A DNA stretch of 64,000 nucleotides from Rosistilla ulvae. Lineage in GTDB: Bacteria > Planctomycetota > Planctomycetia > Pirellulales > Pirellulaceae. The position numbers and the translations under genes were made by a program. The DNA lies in assembly GCF_007741475.1 (NCBI RefSeq), contig NZ_CP036261.1, positions 2,480,001 to 2,544,000 of the forward strand, read 5' to 3'. Under the pieces are notes generated by a model, which was not told the origin of the DNA, searched no databases, and saw only the letters and a program-made list of their open reading frames with translations. Below are positions 27,432 to 36,463 of this stretch, one piece after another (the first letter of the stretch is position 1; each line of letters starts with the position of its first letter).

Positions 27432-28229
27432 ATGGGACGCGTTGGAGAAACGATTCATACAATTAACACCACGGTCCGCACGTTCCTGATGGTCTGCATC
27501 GCGGGCATCTTGGGAAGCGCCGGATACGTGACGTACGATATGTTCGACGCCGAGCGACGCAAGCTGGCCGAGACCGAATCGGCACTTGCCTCGGCTCACG
27601 TCGAACTCGAAAACGCCAGCGTCGAGATCGCTCAACAAGCCAAGACGATCACGCGGATGGAAACGGCGCTTCAGTTGTTGAAGGTCGACCAACGCCTGGC
27701 GCGGTTGGAGGTGCTCAGCCAGCAACCGCAACTGGCGTCCGAGTTGGTTTTGACGACAGTCCGCTTCACCGAACTCTCTCCCGAGGGGAACGCGATCGGC
27801 AAACCGAAGGTCTTCACTATCGATGGCGATGTCGTCTACATCGATAACTGGGTCGTTAAATTCGAGGACAAGTTTGTCGAATCAGCCGATATCGCTCGCG
27901 GCACATCGCTCACTCTGTTCCGCCGCGTCTTTGGCGAACACCAAACCCCAAACGACGGCTTTGTCATCGACGAGGTGGGATCGATGCCGCAGGCCTATCT
28001 GCGTGGCGGAGAACCCAATGAATTCGAGCAGGAGATCTGGTCGAAGTTTTGGCAGTTTGCAAACGATCGCAAACTGGCGGCCGAAAAAGGGATCCGCGCC
28101 GCTCATGGCGAAGCTGTCTCGGTGAAGACTGAAGCTGGCAAGTCGTACCTCATCGAATTGCGAGCTTCCGGCGGACTGTCGATCTATCCCGAAGCCCGCG
28201 CCGTCGACGTGTTGGACGCAAAATCCTAA
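27432..28229 (+). CDS. membrane-anchored coiled-coil protein of unknown function
   Basis: A 265-residue protein with a short cytoplasmic start, one transmembrane helix (TFLMVCIAGILGSAGYVTYDM, about residues 17-37) and a short periplasmic coiled coil (about 40-95). A globular domain with a possible beta core follows (VLTTVRFTELSPEGN, VFTIDGDVVYIDNWVVKFED). The ATG at 27432 is chosen because an AGGAG site lies 8 bases upstream; the frame is open back to 27393. No family is recognised. The gene is followed by an array of 194-base repeats. Confidence 0.75.
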   Translation: MGRVGETIHTINTTVRTFLMVCIAGILGSAGYVTYDMFDAERRKLAETESALASAHVELENASVEIAQQAKTITRMETALQLLKVDQRLARLEVLSQQPQLASELVLTTVRFTELSPEGNAIGKPKVFTIDGDVVYIDNWVVKFEDKFVESADIARGTSLTLFRRVFGEHQTPNDGFVIDEVGSMPQAYLRGGEPNEFEQEIWSKFWQFANDRKLAAEKGIRAAHGEAVSVKTEAGKSYLIELRASGGLSIYPEARAVDVLDAKS

Positions 28230-28260
28230 GCTTCTCCCAAACGACTTCCACGCCGCGAGC

Positions 28261-28874
28261 ACTTCACCCGCCTGGCGAAGCCGGGAGGGTCGGGAAACGA
28301 GCGTTTAGCCAGTTTTTCGGGGAGGGCCTTATGCTGATTCGATCGATGCGGAATTGCCTTGTGGACTCCCCTCCCCGAACCTCGCTTCGCTGGTTCGACC
28401 CTCCCCTGCCAAACTTCGTTTGTGGGAGGGTGAAGTCTCGCGTTGGCAACAGGTACTTCACCCGCCTGGCGAAGCCGGGAGGGGCGGAAAACGAGCGTTT
28501 AGCTAGTTTTTCGGGGAGGGCCTGACGTCGGTTCGATCGATGCGGAATTACCTTCCAGACTCCCCTCCCCGAACCTCGCTTCGCTGGTTCGACCCTCCCC
28601 CGCCAAACTTCGTTTGCGGGAGGGTGAAGTCTCGCGCCGGCAACATGCACTTCACCCGCCTGGCGAAGCCGGGAGGGTCGGAAAACGAGCGTTTAGCCAG
28701 TTTTTCGGGGAGGGCCTTACGCTGATTCGATCGATGCGGAATTACCTTCCAGACTCCCCTCCCCGAACTTCGCTTCGCTGGTTCGACCCTCCCCTGCCAA
28801 ACTTCGTTTGTGGGAGGGTGAAGTCTCGCGCCGGCAACATGCACTTCACCCGCCTGGCGAAGCCGGGAGGGTGA
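28261..28874. repeat. 194-base tandem repeat array (about 3.2 units)
   Basis: Units start at 28261, 28455, 28649 and 28843, an exact 194-base period with few substitutions. Each unit includes ACTTCACCCGCCTGGCGAAG, GGGGAGGGCCT, TCGATGCGGAATT and an inverted CCCTCCCC/GGGAGGG pair. The fourth unit stops after about 30 bases. Reading frames run through the array on both strands but give compositionally odd repeats, so I treat it as noncoding. Confidence 0.92.
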
Positions 28875-28941
28875 ATCGCATTGTTGTTAAAGTGGGCTAC
28901 CTCAGCAAGCTGCTAGAGAAGCCGTGCCTTCGGGCGACCGC

Positions 28942-30261
28942 TTATAGCGTTTCGGCGATCACGCCGCGATCGGCTTCGTGGTCGTCGATTCCCAGCAGCG
29001 CTTTATCTTCGACGTTGGGGCCGGGCAGTTCGGGGATCGGTTGGTGCGAGAACCACTCGGTCATCGGGACCTTCCATTTGGGAAACTTCCGCGTCCGATA
29101 GAGCGCTCCCATGTACATGTCCGACGCGTCGGTCAGCCGTCCGTCTTCGGTCGCTAGATCGTAGCGAATGCCGTAATGCATCCGTGCGCCGCCGACTTGT
29201 TCGCTGCTGGACCACCAGTGCGGCTTGTAGAAGCGTTGTTCGCAGACGTAGACGACGCCGCGCAGTTCTTTGCTGCAGCAGGAGATCTTGCCCAGCGAAA
29301 AACGTGCGTTCCAACGCTGCATCGGTTCAACCGTTTCCAGCTGGACCGCATCTTCGACCGGACTGTCGCGTCCTAAAAAGATCTCGCTCTTGCGGGTCAA
29401 GAACATCGTCTCCATCACCCGCGGCAGATAGAGGAAATCAGGAGTGAACGGTGGCCGATCGATGTCGAGGTTCAGGAAGACCTCGCGGTCGGAAATGTCA
29501 TCCCCGGCAACCAATGGCGTTCCCGCCACGTCGACTAATTGGATGTGGAAGGTTGCGGTGCGGTAGTTCCCTTCGTTGAACAGTCGTGGGCTGCGCTCGT
29601 CGTTGCCGCGATAATACGATCCCGACAGACGATTCTCGAGATCGGCAGGCCGCTCGGGGACCGGAGGTGTTCCGAAATCGTAAAAGGTTGCAAAGTGGAT
29701 CTCTTCGGCGAGGGCCGTCGACGTGATGTGATCGCGCAGCGACCAGATCTCGTATCCCAAGTAGCCGCACAAGATCACCAAGGGGATCACCGGGGATACC
29801 TTTGCGGTCAACATCCGCTGCCGCAGTGGCAAGCGTTCGGATGGAAGGGACGCTGGTTGAGCAAATTGTTCATCGACGTCGATCGCCGCTTCGGTGGGCG
29901 GATCGTCGCCGATTCGATTCGTTGACTGGTAGCCGTAGGCTCGCAAGCCGATCAGTAGCGTCAGCAGCAAACCGATCGCGACGTATCGGGTGTTGGTGTC
30001 GAAGAAATCACGCAGACGATCGCTCCAGGCAAGGTTTTGTAATTGAGGGACTTCGCTGACGTACAGTTCCGCGTTTTGCTCGAACTCCTGTCGGCACTCA
30101 TTGCAACAAAAGCGAACGGTTTTTCCTTGATAGGTGGTCACGTATTCGTCGGTCGCTTCACGCTCGCGCAGCACCGGACACATCGCGTTGGTTGCCATCG
30201 CCTGACTGCAGACGATCGTCAACGAGATCGCCAGCATCAGCGTGCGGATTGGGTTTTTCAT
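28942..30261 (-). CDS. membrane protein with N-terminal YHS-like metal domain
   Basis: A 439-residue protein with a signal sequence (MKNPIRTLMLAISLTIVCSQAMA). A YHS/TRASH-like motif follows: CPV at 28-30, and FCCNEC at 51-56, so cysteines 28, 52, 53 and 56 could bind a metal such as copper. Transmembrane helices lie at about 93-111 and 156-175, and the last 260 residues form a large domain outside the cytoplasm with no recognised family. I prefer the ATG at 30261; a longer frame from 30438 would add a Cys-rich stretch (NGCSGCAVC) before the signal sequence. The metal role is inferred from the YHS pattern. Confidence 0.75.
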   Translation of the reverse strand: MKNPIRTLMLAISLTIVCSQAMATNAMCPVLREREATDEYVTTYQGKTVRFCCNECRQEFEQNAELYVSEVPQLQNLAWSDRLRDFFDTNTRYVAIGLLLTLLIGLRAYGYQSTNRIGDDPPTEAAIDVDEQFAQPASLPSERLPLRQRMLTAKVSPVIPLVILCGYLGYEIWSLRDHITSTALAEEIHFATFYDFGTPPVPERPADLENRLSGSYYRGNDERSPRLFNEGNYRTATFHIQLVDVAGTPLVAGDDISDREVFLNLDIDRPPFTPDFLYLPRVMETMFLTRKSEIFLGRDSPVEDAVQLETVEPMQRWNARFSLGKISCCSKELRGVVYVCEQRFYKPHWWSSSEQVGGARMHYGIRYDLATEDGRLTDASDMYMGALYRTRKFPKWKVPMTEWFSHQPIPELPGPNVEDKALLGIDDHEADRGVIAETL

Positions 30262-30556
30262 GATCGGATCGTGCGGTAAATAGGCTATCGAAGATCGCGA
30301 GGGACTCTGCAAATTGCTGCACGACTCTACGACACCCTTTTCGTCGATGATGTGAAATCGCAACGCATGCAGCTTGCCCGCATCGATTTCCCCGTGCGAC
30401 GCGATGATACAAACAGCACAACCGCTGCAACCGTTCAACTCGCCTGCCCGTCGCGGTTCGCAGCACGGGGATGCAATCGAATGTTGTCAGAAAGCAACGT
30501 GCTGCGCTGTAGGTTTCCCTGTCGCGCGAACGCCAACGACAAACCCGCCGGCGCCT

Positions 30557-30945
30557 TCGTTTAACCGCGTGCCCATCGGGCCGCGCTTTTAGATTTGGGA
30601 TGCGCTTTGACGCGCGGCCCGATGGGCACGCGGTTAAACGAAGGGGGAGAGACGCGTTGTTTAACCGCGTGGGCAACGCCCCGCGCGGCGAAGCACTAGC
30701 CCAACGTAAACTCGCGGCCCGCTGGGCACGCGGTTAAACGAAGGGGGAGAGACGCGTTGTTTAACCGCGTGGGCAACGCCCCGCGCGGCGAAGCACTAGC
30801 CCAACGTAAACGCGCGGCCCGCTGGGCACGCGGTTAAACGAAGGGGGAGGGACGCGTTGTTTAACCGCGTGGGCAACGCCCCGCGCGGCGAAGCACTAGC
30901 CCAACGTAAACGCGCGGCCCGCTGGGCACGCGGTTAAACGAAGGG
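30557..30945. repeat. eight hairpin/TTAAAC units alternating in orientation, 100-base period
   Basis: Plus-oriented units (GCGCGGCCCG then C or A, TGGGCACGCGGTTAAACG) start near 30610, 30710, 30810 and 30910. Minus-oriented units (TTTAACCGCGTG then GGCAACGCCCCGCGC or a GCCCATCGGGCC variant) lie near 30557, 30658, 30758 and 30858. The 100-base period is exact for four periods. The two stem types are the two complementary variants of one hairpin. The array lies between divergent genes. Confidence 0.9.
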
Positions 30946-31005
30946 GCCGGACGTGCCTACCCACGACTTTCCGCCGAACATTTGAAAACCCAATTGAGAC
31001 GAACG

Positions 31006-33117
31006 ATGAAACGGAAACTGCTTCGCGGACTGGCGTATGCCGTCGATACGGTCTTCCCGACGCGAATCCTCGCGGCGCTCTGCTCCCTCGGATTTGGAAT
31101 CGATCTCGCCCTGCAGATCACCAACGCGAGCGGCATCTTGGCCGAAGGCTCGCCGCTGGCGCAATTCACCATCGCGATGATGGCTTGGCTGTGGATCACG
31201 ATCGCTTGGGCGATCTACGGACTGGCGCGGGCCGCCGACTGGATTCAGCAGCGTGGCGGATTGCTCGCCGCCCGACTGTTCCGCGTGGCCGTCGGTTGCA
31301 CTCTGGCGATGGTCGTTGCGATCAGCATTGGCAGCTGGGGGCTGAACGCTCAAATCGGTCGCTTCGCCACTTTGGATACGCTGCTGTTTCTCGTCGCCAA
31401 CCCGCTTCTCTCGACTTGGGATCACATGGGTTCGGGCGAGCGGCGATCGATCGTCTTGGCAAGTATCGCCGCTCCGGCGGTGATCTGGGCTTTTTGCTGG
31501 TTGTTGCGGAATACGCCGCAGCTGTCTCGCGACCGCTCGCCGCGCGATCTTCGCGCCAGCTGGGTCCTTGCCGGAATCGTGCTGATGGGGATTTGGATGC
31601 CAATCGCTGGCGATCTCAGTGCCCAGCGATCGGCGTCACGGATCGAATCGGTGCGCAGCCGCTTGCATCCGCTGGTCACGCTCGCCTCTTCCAGCTACGA
31701 CCTGTTGGCTCATGAACCGATCCAGGCGAAGATCGATCCGGAATCGTTGATCGCTCTCGAAGCATCCTGGACCGTACCGCCGAACACCGCGCGGCCATCG
31801 GTGATCTTCGTTGCTATCGAATCGCTGCGATCGGACGTTGTCGGCTTGCGGCACCAGGGCAAACTGGTCGCTCCCAATCTGACTCGCCTGGCGGCCGAAG
31901 GACTCACTTGGAATCGAGCCTACGCGCAATCGACGCACAGCGATTATGCGGACGTCTGCATCGTTTCGTCCCTCTATCCGCTGCGGACTCAGCGGCATCA
32001 TTATTATCGCAGCGACGATCCGTGGCCGAAGACGTTGGCTTTCGATCTGTTCAAACAAGCGGGCTACGCGACAGCGATCATGTCCAGCCAGAACGAATCG
32101 TGGGGCGGGATGGATCAATTCCTGAACGTCCCTTCGTTGGACCTGTTCTTCGATTCGGCTCGCAGCAACCTGACGACCTACACATCGGCTCGCGATCCCG
32201 GGTTTGCGTTGGAGCGAGCGGTGGGAGCGTTCCACGCTGGCAGTCTGTACGACAACCAAACGATGGACCGCACGCTGCAATGGATCGACCAGCAGCTTGC
32301 CAGTCAGACACCCTATTTCATCAGCATGAATCTGCAGAGTTCGCACTTTCCGTATGAGTTGCCGCCGGGGACGGAGGAGCCGTTTCAGCCGGCGCGGATG
32401 GATCGCGACGTGACGTTTATGTACCATCCGCCGGAGAAGACGCCGCTGGTTCGCAACGCCTATTACAATGCGATCCACAACTGCGACAAGGAGCTTGGCC
32501 GGTTGGTGGAACATCTCCGCGAGCAAGGCGTTTTGAACGATACGATCTTGGTCGTGTTGGGTGAAAACGGGGAAGCGTTCCACGAAAACGGATCGGTGGG
32601 GCACGCCCGCGAGCCGGTCGAACCGGCGCTGCATGTGGCCACGGTGATCCACGCTCCTAACCTCATCGCACCGGCGACCGACGATTATCCGCTGGAACAT
32701 GTCGACGTGTTGCCAACCGTGATGGGGCTGCTCGATTGGCCGACGCATCCCAATTTGCAAGGTAGCGATCTGTTGTCGGATCAGCGAACGCCCTTGTCGC
32801 AGCGGCTGATCTTTCATCACGTCAACAGCGGCGCCGCTCTCGGCGATGCAGTTCAGTGGGCCGGCCGATGGAAGCTGGTGATCGATCGCCAGCGTCATTC
32901 TATTCAACTGTTCGATTTGGAAACCGACCCGCAGGAATCGACCGACGTGGCGGGCGAACACCCCGTGATTGCGTCGGTCCTGCACGATGTGCTTACCCGT
33001 TGGTACGATCAACAATTGGCCTACTACCGCTTCCCCGCCTACTACCAAAAATTCTACCCGCCCCAACCGCCAACTCTCACAGACCAGCAGCTTCAGAAGT
33101 TGAATGCTGCAGGTTGA
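31006..33117 (+). CDS. membrane sulfatase-family / LtaS-like enzyme
   Basis: A 703-residue protein with five or so N-terminal transmembrane segments (about residues 20-220) and an alkaline-phosphatase-superfamily domain from about 270. The candidate nucleophile is T310 in STHSDYAD, which fits the Thr class (LtaS/OpgE-like) and not the Cys/Ser formylglycine class. A later motif reads GENGEAFHENG at residues 519-529, where the usual form is SDHGE; the metal ligands there are thus Glu and Asn. The ATG at 31006 is preferred over a TTG at 30982. Likely reactions are phosphoglycerol or phosphoethanolamine transfer, or sulfate ester hydrolysis; I cannot choose between them. Confidence 0.8.
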   Translation: MKRKLLRGLAYAVDTVFPTRILAALCSLGFGIDLALQITNASGILAEGSPLAQFTIAMMAWLWITIAWAIYGLARAADWIQQRGGLLAARLFRVAVGCTLAMVVAISIGSWGLNAQIGRFATLDTLLFLVANPLLSTWDHMGSGERRSIVLASIAAPAVIWAFCWLLRNTPQLSRDRSPRDLRASWVLAGIVLMGIWMPIAGDLSAQRSASRIESVRSRLHPLVTLASSSYDLLAHEPIQAKIDPESLIALEASWTVPPNTARPSVIFVAIESLRSDVVGLRHQGKLVAPNLTRLAAEGLTWNRAYAQSTHSDYADVCIVSSLYPLRTQRHHYYRSDDPWPKTLAFDLFKQAGYATAIMSSQNESWGGMDQFLNVPSLDLFFDSARSNLTTYTSARDPGFALERAVGAFHAGSLYDNQTMDRTLQWIDQQLASQTPYFISMNLQSSHFPYELPPGTEEPFQPARMDRDVTFMYHPPEKTPLVRNAYYNAIHNCDKELGRLVEHLREQGVLNDTILVVLGENGEAFHENGSVGHAREPVEPALHVATVIHAPNLIAPATDDYPLEHVDVLPTVMGLLDWPTHPNLQGSDLLSDQRTPLSQRLIFHHVNSGAALGDAVQWAGRWKLVIDRQRHSIQLFDLETDPQESTDVAGEHPVIASVLHDVLTRWYDQQLAYYRFPAYYQKFYPPQPPTLTDQQLQKLNAAG

Positions 33118-33704
33118 GCTAAGCAGCTTTGCTGCACATCAGGCCGGATGCCGACACATTCTCTGCCGGTGGTGTAAACCACCGGTAGGAAGCATCCTCT
33201 TAATACAAGCCCGTAGGCCGACACGGTTTCTTGCTGTACCCTCCACAACCACTGTAGGTTTGTTGTGTGTCGCCCCCTGGCCGGGGCTCGTTTTTCATGC
33301 GGTTCTATCAAAACCTACTGTATGTGCCGCAGGCCTTATGAGGCCGCTGCTACCGTGGCTTCAGCAAGGTTTCGATCGGCGGACGCTATTCCTGGGCCGA
33401 CGCTCCGCTTGACCTGGTCAAAGCAATGGACCGGAGCTTCGCCCCTCGTGTTAGTTGTTCTGGTTTGCCTATGCTTTGTATCTTGCCGGCCCGGGAGTCG
33501 GTTTTGCTGATTGTGATAGACGGCTGCCGAATCGATGGCGGTCGTTCGTGAGTGCCTGCCCTGGAATAGCCGACTAGGTTTCTGATATGAATACGATTCT
33601 ATTTTTGTCGCGGGCGCAGAAGCTTCAGAGACTTTATCATTCTCTTCCATCGTCCGAGTGCGCGACGCGACCTACTGTGGAATGCCAATACAAGGGATTT
33701 AGCG
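33118..33704. other. 587-base intergenic region
   Basis: No gene is credible here. The stretch holds a GCAGC-TTT-GCTGC hairpin at 33123-33135 just after the sulfatase stop, and the repeat at 33141-33190. The remaining 500 bases show nothing I recognise. Confidence 0.45.
33141..33190 (+). repeat. dispersed GGTGGTGTAA repeat, copy 2
   Basis: This copy contains a perfect 8-base stem, CCGGTGGT (33166-33173) and ACCACCGG (33178-33185), around a GTAA loop. The preceding AGGCCGGATGCCGACA resembles the copy at 8485. Confidence 0.55.
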
Positions 33705-34676
33705 ATGCAAAACGAAGAGCCAGCAAACGCGGGAGAAGCCGCGGCCAATGGAGTTAGCGAAAATCTGGATGTGCTCAAGGAAGAAGCCACCAACGCGTTC
33801 AGCAATGCGATGCAAGGCGATTTCTCGGGGCTGATCGAGATGTCGATGGTCTATCTGCCCAAGGCCGTGTTGGTCGTCTTGGGGGTTATCGTCGCCTATT
33901 TTGTCGCCAAATTTGTCTCGCGGATCGCCGGCACGCCGGTCCGCCGCCGTGTCGACGAAACGCTAGGCCGCTTTGTCTCCAAGGTCGTCTTCTACTCGAT
34001 CATGATCTGCGTGTTGTTGGGGGTTGCCGGATCGGTTGGCATCAATGTCACCAGTTTCGCAGCGGTTTTGGGTGCCGCTGGTTTTGCAGTTGGGCTAGCC
34101 TTCCAAGGGACGCTTGGCAATTTCGCCTCCGGTATCCTGTTGCTGGTCTTCCGTCCCTTTAAAGTCGGCGACGTGATCTCGGCAGCTGGGATCGTTGCCA
34201 AGGTCAACGAGATCGATCTCTTTACGACGACCTTTGACACGCCCGACAACCGTCGGATCATCGTTCCCAACAGCCAGATCGCCGGCGGCACGATCGAGAA
34301 CATCTCGTTCCATAAAGAGCGACGCGTCGACGTGGCGGTCGGCACCGAATATTCGGCCAGCCTGGATCTGACCCGCGAGACGCTTTCCAAAGCCGCCGAA
34401 TCGCTCAACGACAAGATGCTCACCGGCGAAGGGCGTGGCTACCAGATCGTCCTGGGCGACTTGGGAGACAGTGCGGTCGCTTGGACCGTCCGCTTCTGGA
34501 CGCGCGCCGAAGACTACTGGGGCGTCAAGGAATCGTTGACTCGAGCTGTCAAGAACGGCCTGGACGAAGCGGGTATCGGGATTCCGTTCCCGCAACTGGA
34601 TGTCAATTTGACGGGTGGCTCGGCCGATACGGAAGGCACTGGCGACGGCAAGATCAAGCCGCGTCTGCGCCAGTAA
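33705..34676 (+). CDS. MscS-family mechanosensitive channel
   Basis: A 323-residue inner-membrane protein of the small-conductance MscS family, which opens on membrane tension after osmotic downshock. Three transmembrane helices are seen: about 48-70, 91-112 and 115-148. The third has the Gly/Ala-rich pore pattern (AAVLGAAGFAVGLAFQG, then LGNFASGILLLVF). The beta domain then has FKVGDVI and PDNRRIIVPNSQI. A cytoplasmic N-terminal extension of about 45 polar residues precedes the first helix. A GC-rich hairpin follows at 34699. Identification is secure. Confidence 0.95.
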   Translation: MQNEEPANAGEAAANGVSENLDVLKEEATNAFSNAMQGDFSGLIEMSMVYLPKAVLVVLGVIVAYFVAKFVSRIAGTPVRRRVDETLGRFVSKVVFYSIMICVLLGVAGSVGINVTSFAAVLGAAGFAVGLAFQGTLGNFASGILLLVFRPFKVGDVISAAGIVAKVNEIDLFTTTFDTPDNRRIIVPNSQIAGGTIENISFHKERRVDVAVGTEYSASLDLTRETLSKAAESLNDKMLTGEGRGYQIVLGDLGDSAVAWTVRFWTRAEDYWGVKESLTRAVKNGLDEAGIGIPFPQLDVNLTGGSADTEGTGDGKIKPRLRQ

Positions 34677-34698
34677 CAGCCACGCAACCGCACTTTAC

Positions 34699-34724
34699 CC
34701 GCCCGCATCGACCGATGCGGGCGG
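34699..34724 (+). terminator. strong GC-rich hairpin after the MscS gene
   Basis: CCGCCCGCATCG and CGATGCGGGCGG form a perfect 12-base stem around a 2-base centre. It lies 22 bases after the stop. No T-run follows, so it may act as a Rho-assisted terminator or a 3' stabiliser. Confidence 0.5.
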
Positions 34725-34835
34725 ATGCATCCCCCGTCGGCTGGTTTGCGCGACGGCAAATGCTTGCACCACGCGGCGCGATCGACTTGAATAGGGCAGT
34801 CAAAAACACTCCCTATTGGTCGAAAGGTCTCCCCC

Positions 34836-36350
34836 GTGCTCCTACCCCATTTTTCTGTGCTGCCGCGTGGGCGGTTTCTGTTCTTGGCGATCGCCGGCCT
34901 GGTGGTGGCCCAGGCAATGCGAGCCGACGCGGACGACACCCGCCCGAACGTCCTGTTCATCGTCTCCGATGACCTCAACAATTCGCTCGGTTGCTACGGG
35001 CATCCGATCGTTAAATCGCCGAACATCGATCGACTGGCCGCTCGCGGTGTCCGGTTCGACCGCGCCTACTGCCAGTACCCGCTGTGTGGTCCCAGCCGCA
35101 ATTCGATGCTCACCGGCCTGTATCCCAACAGCACCGGGATCCATGCCAACAGCCTGATCTTTCGGCAAACGATCCCGCGACACCACAGCCTCTCGCAAGC
35201 GTTCCGGTTGGATGGCTACTTCGCCGGCCGGATCGGCAAACTGTATCACTACAACGTTCCCAAAAGCGTTGGTACGAACGGGCACGATGATCCTGGATCG
35301 TGGGAACTGGAACTGAATCCCGCCGGCTGCGATCGGCTGGAGGAGGAACCGGAGATCTTCTCGTTGCGGAAGGGGAGCTTCGGCGGCACGCTCAGCTGGC
35401 TCGCATCGTCACGGCCTGACGAAGATCACACCGACGCGATGTTGGCCGACGACGCTCATTGGGTGCTGCAGCGATGTGCCAAGCGACGCGATCGCCCGTT
35501 CTTTTTGGCTGTTGGTTTCTACCGACCGCACACGCCCTACGTGGCTCCCAAAAAGTACTTCGAGCCCTATCCGTTGGATCAAATGCCCCTGGTTCAAGGT
35601 TGGGAAGAAGACCAGAAGGACATCCCGAAACTGGGCCTAGGGAGTCACAAGAAGGATCACGAGCTGTTGACCGACGACCTGCGACGGCAAGCGATCCAGG
35701 CCTACTACGCCAGCATCTCGTTCATGGATGCTCAAGTCGGACGGCTGTTGGATTCGCTCGACGAACTGGGCCTAGCGGACAACACGATCGTCGTCTTCAC
35801 AAGCGACCATGGCTACCACATGGGCGAACATGGCTTGTGGCAGAAGATGAGTCTGTTCGAGGAGAGTGCTCGCGTGCCGTTGATCATCGCGGGCCCCGGC
35901 GTGGCCAAGCCGGGTTCGGTGGCCAAGTCGCCCGTTGGCCTGATCGATTTGTATCCGACGCTGACCAAAGCGTGCGATGTTCCGAGTCCGGAAAACCTGC
36001 AAGGTCAGGACCTGCAACCGATGCTAGCTGATCCGTCGGCAAAGGGGCGTGGATGGACGATCAGCCAAGTCAAACGTGGCGGCAAACCGCCGGTCTTTGG
36101 CTACACGATCCGTACGCCCGATTGGCGTTATACGCAGTGGGGCGACAAGGGGGCCAATGGGGAAGAGCTGTACGATCATCGCAGCGATCCTCAAGAGCTG
36201 ACGAATCTGGCTAACGATTCGGCTCAGGCCGCCGTGATCGCCGACCTCAAGCAAAAGATCGAACTGGCAATCGGGGAAACCTTCCCTGGATCGGGCGAGA
36301 TCCCCAGCGTCCGACCTGGCGTCTGGGCTCCTAATCTCACCAATCCTTGA
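34836..36350 (+). CDS. secreted sulfatase (iduronate-2-sulfatase-like)
   Basis: A 504-residue sulfatase with an N-terminal signal sequence (FLFLAIAGLVVAQAMRADA). The formylglycine motif C-G-P-S-R is at residues 84-88, so C84 should be converted to formylglycine. Metal ligands are expected in VSDDL (43-47) and TSDHGYHMGEHG. The HTPYVAPKKYFEPYP and MGEHGLWQKMSLFEE segments resemble iduronate-2-sulfatase and choline-sulfatase-like enzymes. Planctomycetes have many such genes for degrading sulfated polysaccharides. I took the GTG at 34836 because AAAGG lies 8 bases upstream and a signal peptide follows. The substrate is unknown. Confidence 0.93.
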   Translation: MLLPHFSVLPRGRFLFLAIAGLVVAQAMRADADDTRPNVLFIVSDDLNNSLGCYGHPIVKSPNIDRLAARGVRFDRAYCQYPLCGPSRNSMLTGLYPNSTGIHANSLIFRQTIPRHHSLSQAFRLDGYFAGRIGKLYHYNVPKSVGTNGHDDPGSWELELNPAGCDRLEEEPEIFSLRKGSFGGTLSWLASSRPDEDHTDAMLADDAHWVLQRCAKRRDRPFFLAVGFYRPHTPYVAPKKYFEPYPLDQMPLVQGWEEDQKDIPKLGLGSHKKDHELLTDDLRRQAIQAYYASISFMDAQVGRLLDSLDELGLADNTIVVFTSDHGYHMGEHGLWQKMSLFEESARVPLIIAGPGVAKPGSVAKSPVGLIDLYPTLTKACDVPSPENLQGQDLQPMLADPSAKGRGWTISQVKRGGKPPVFGYTIRTPDWRYTQWGDKGANGEELYDHRSDPQELTNLANDSAQAAVIADLKQKIELAIGETFPGSGEIPSVRPGVWAPNLTNP

Positions 36351-36463
36351 CGGTCGCGGTGCAACCTGCTCGGCAGCTGCGACCGTGGAGAGATCGAGGC
36401 AGTGGTTTACGTCCTGTTGGACATAAACCGCTGACTCTTAATCGCTCGCCGACGGGGAACCAC

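Noticed and set aside
27240-27731. A 163-residue minus-strand frame
   Set aside because: It overlaps the anchored coiled-coil gene, which has a good ribosome-binding site and a membrane helix.
28331-28874. Small coding genes within the 194-base array
   Set aside because: They simply reflect the repeat in several frames and have no start or domain evidence.
30611-30945. CRISPR array
   Set aside because: The period is constant at 100 but the intervening text is also repeated and not unique, and no cas genes are near.
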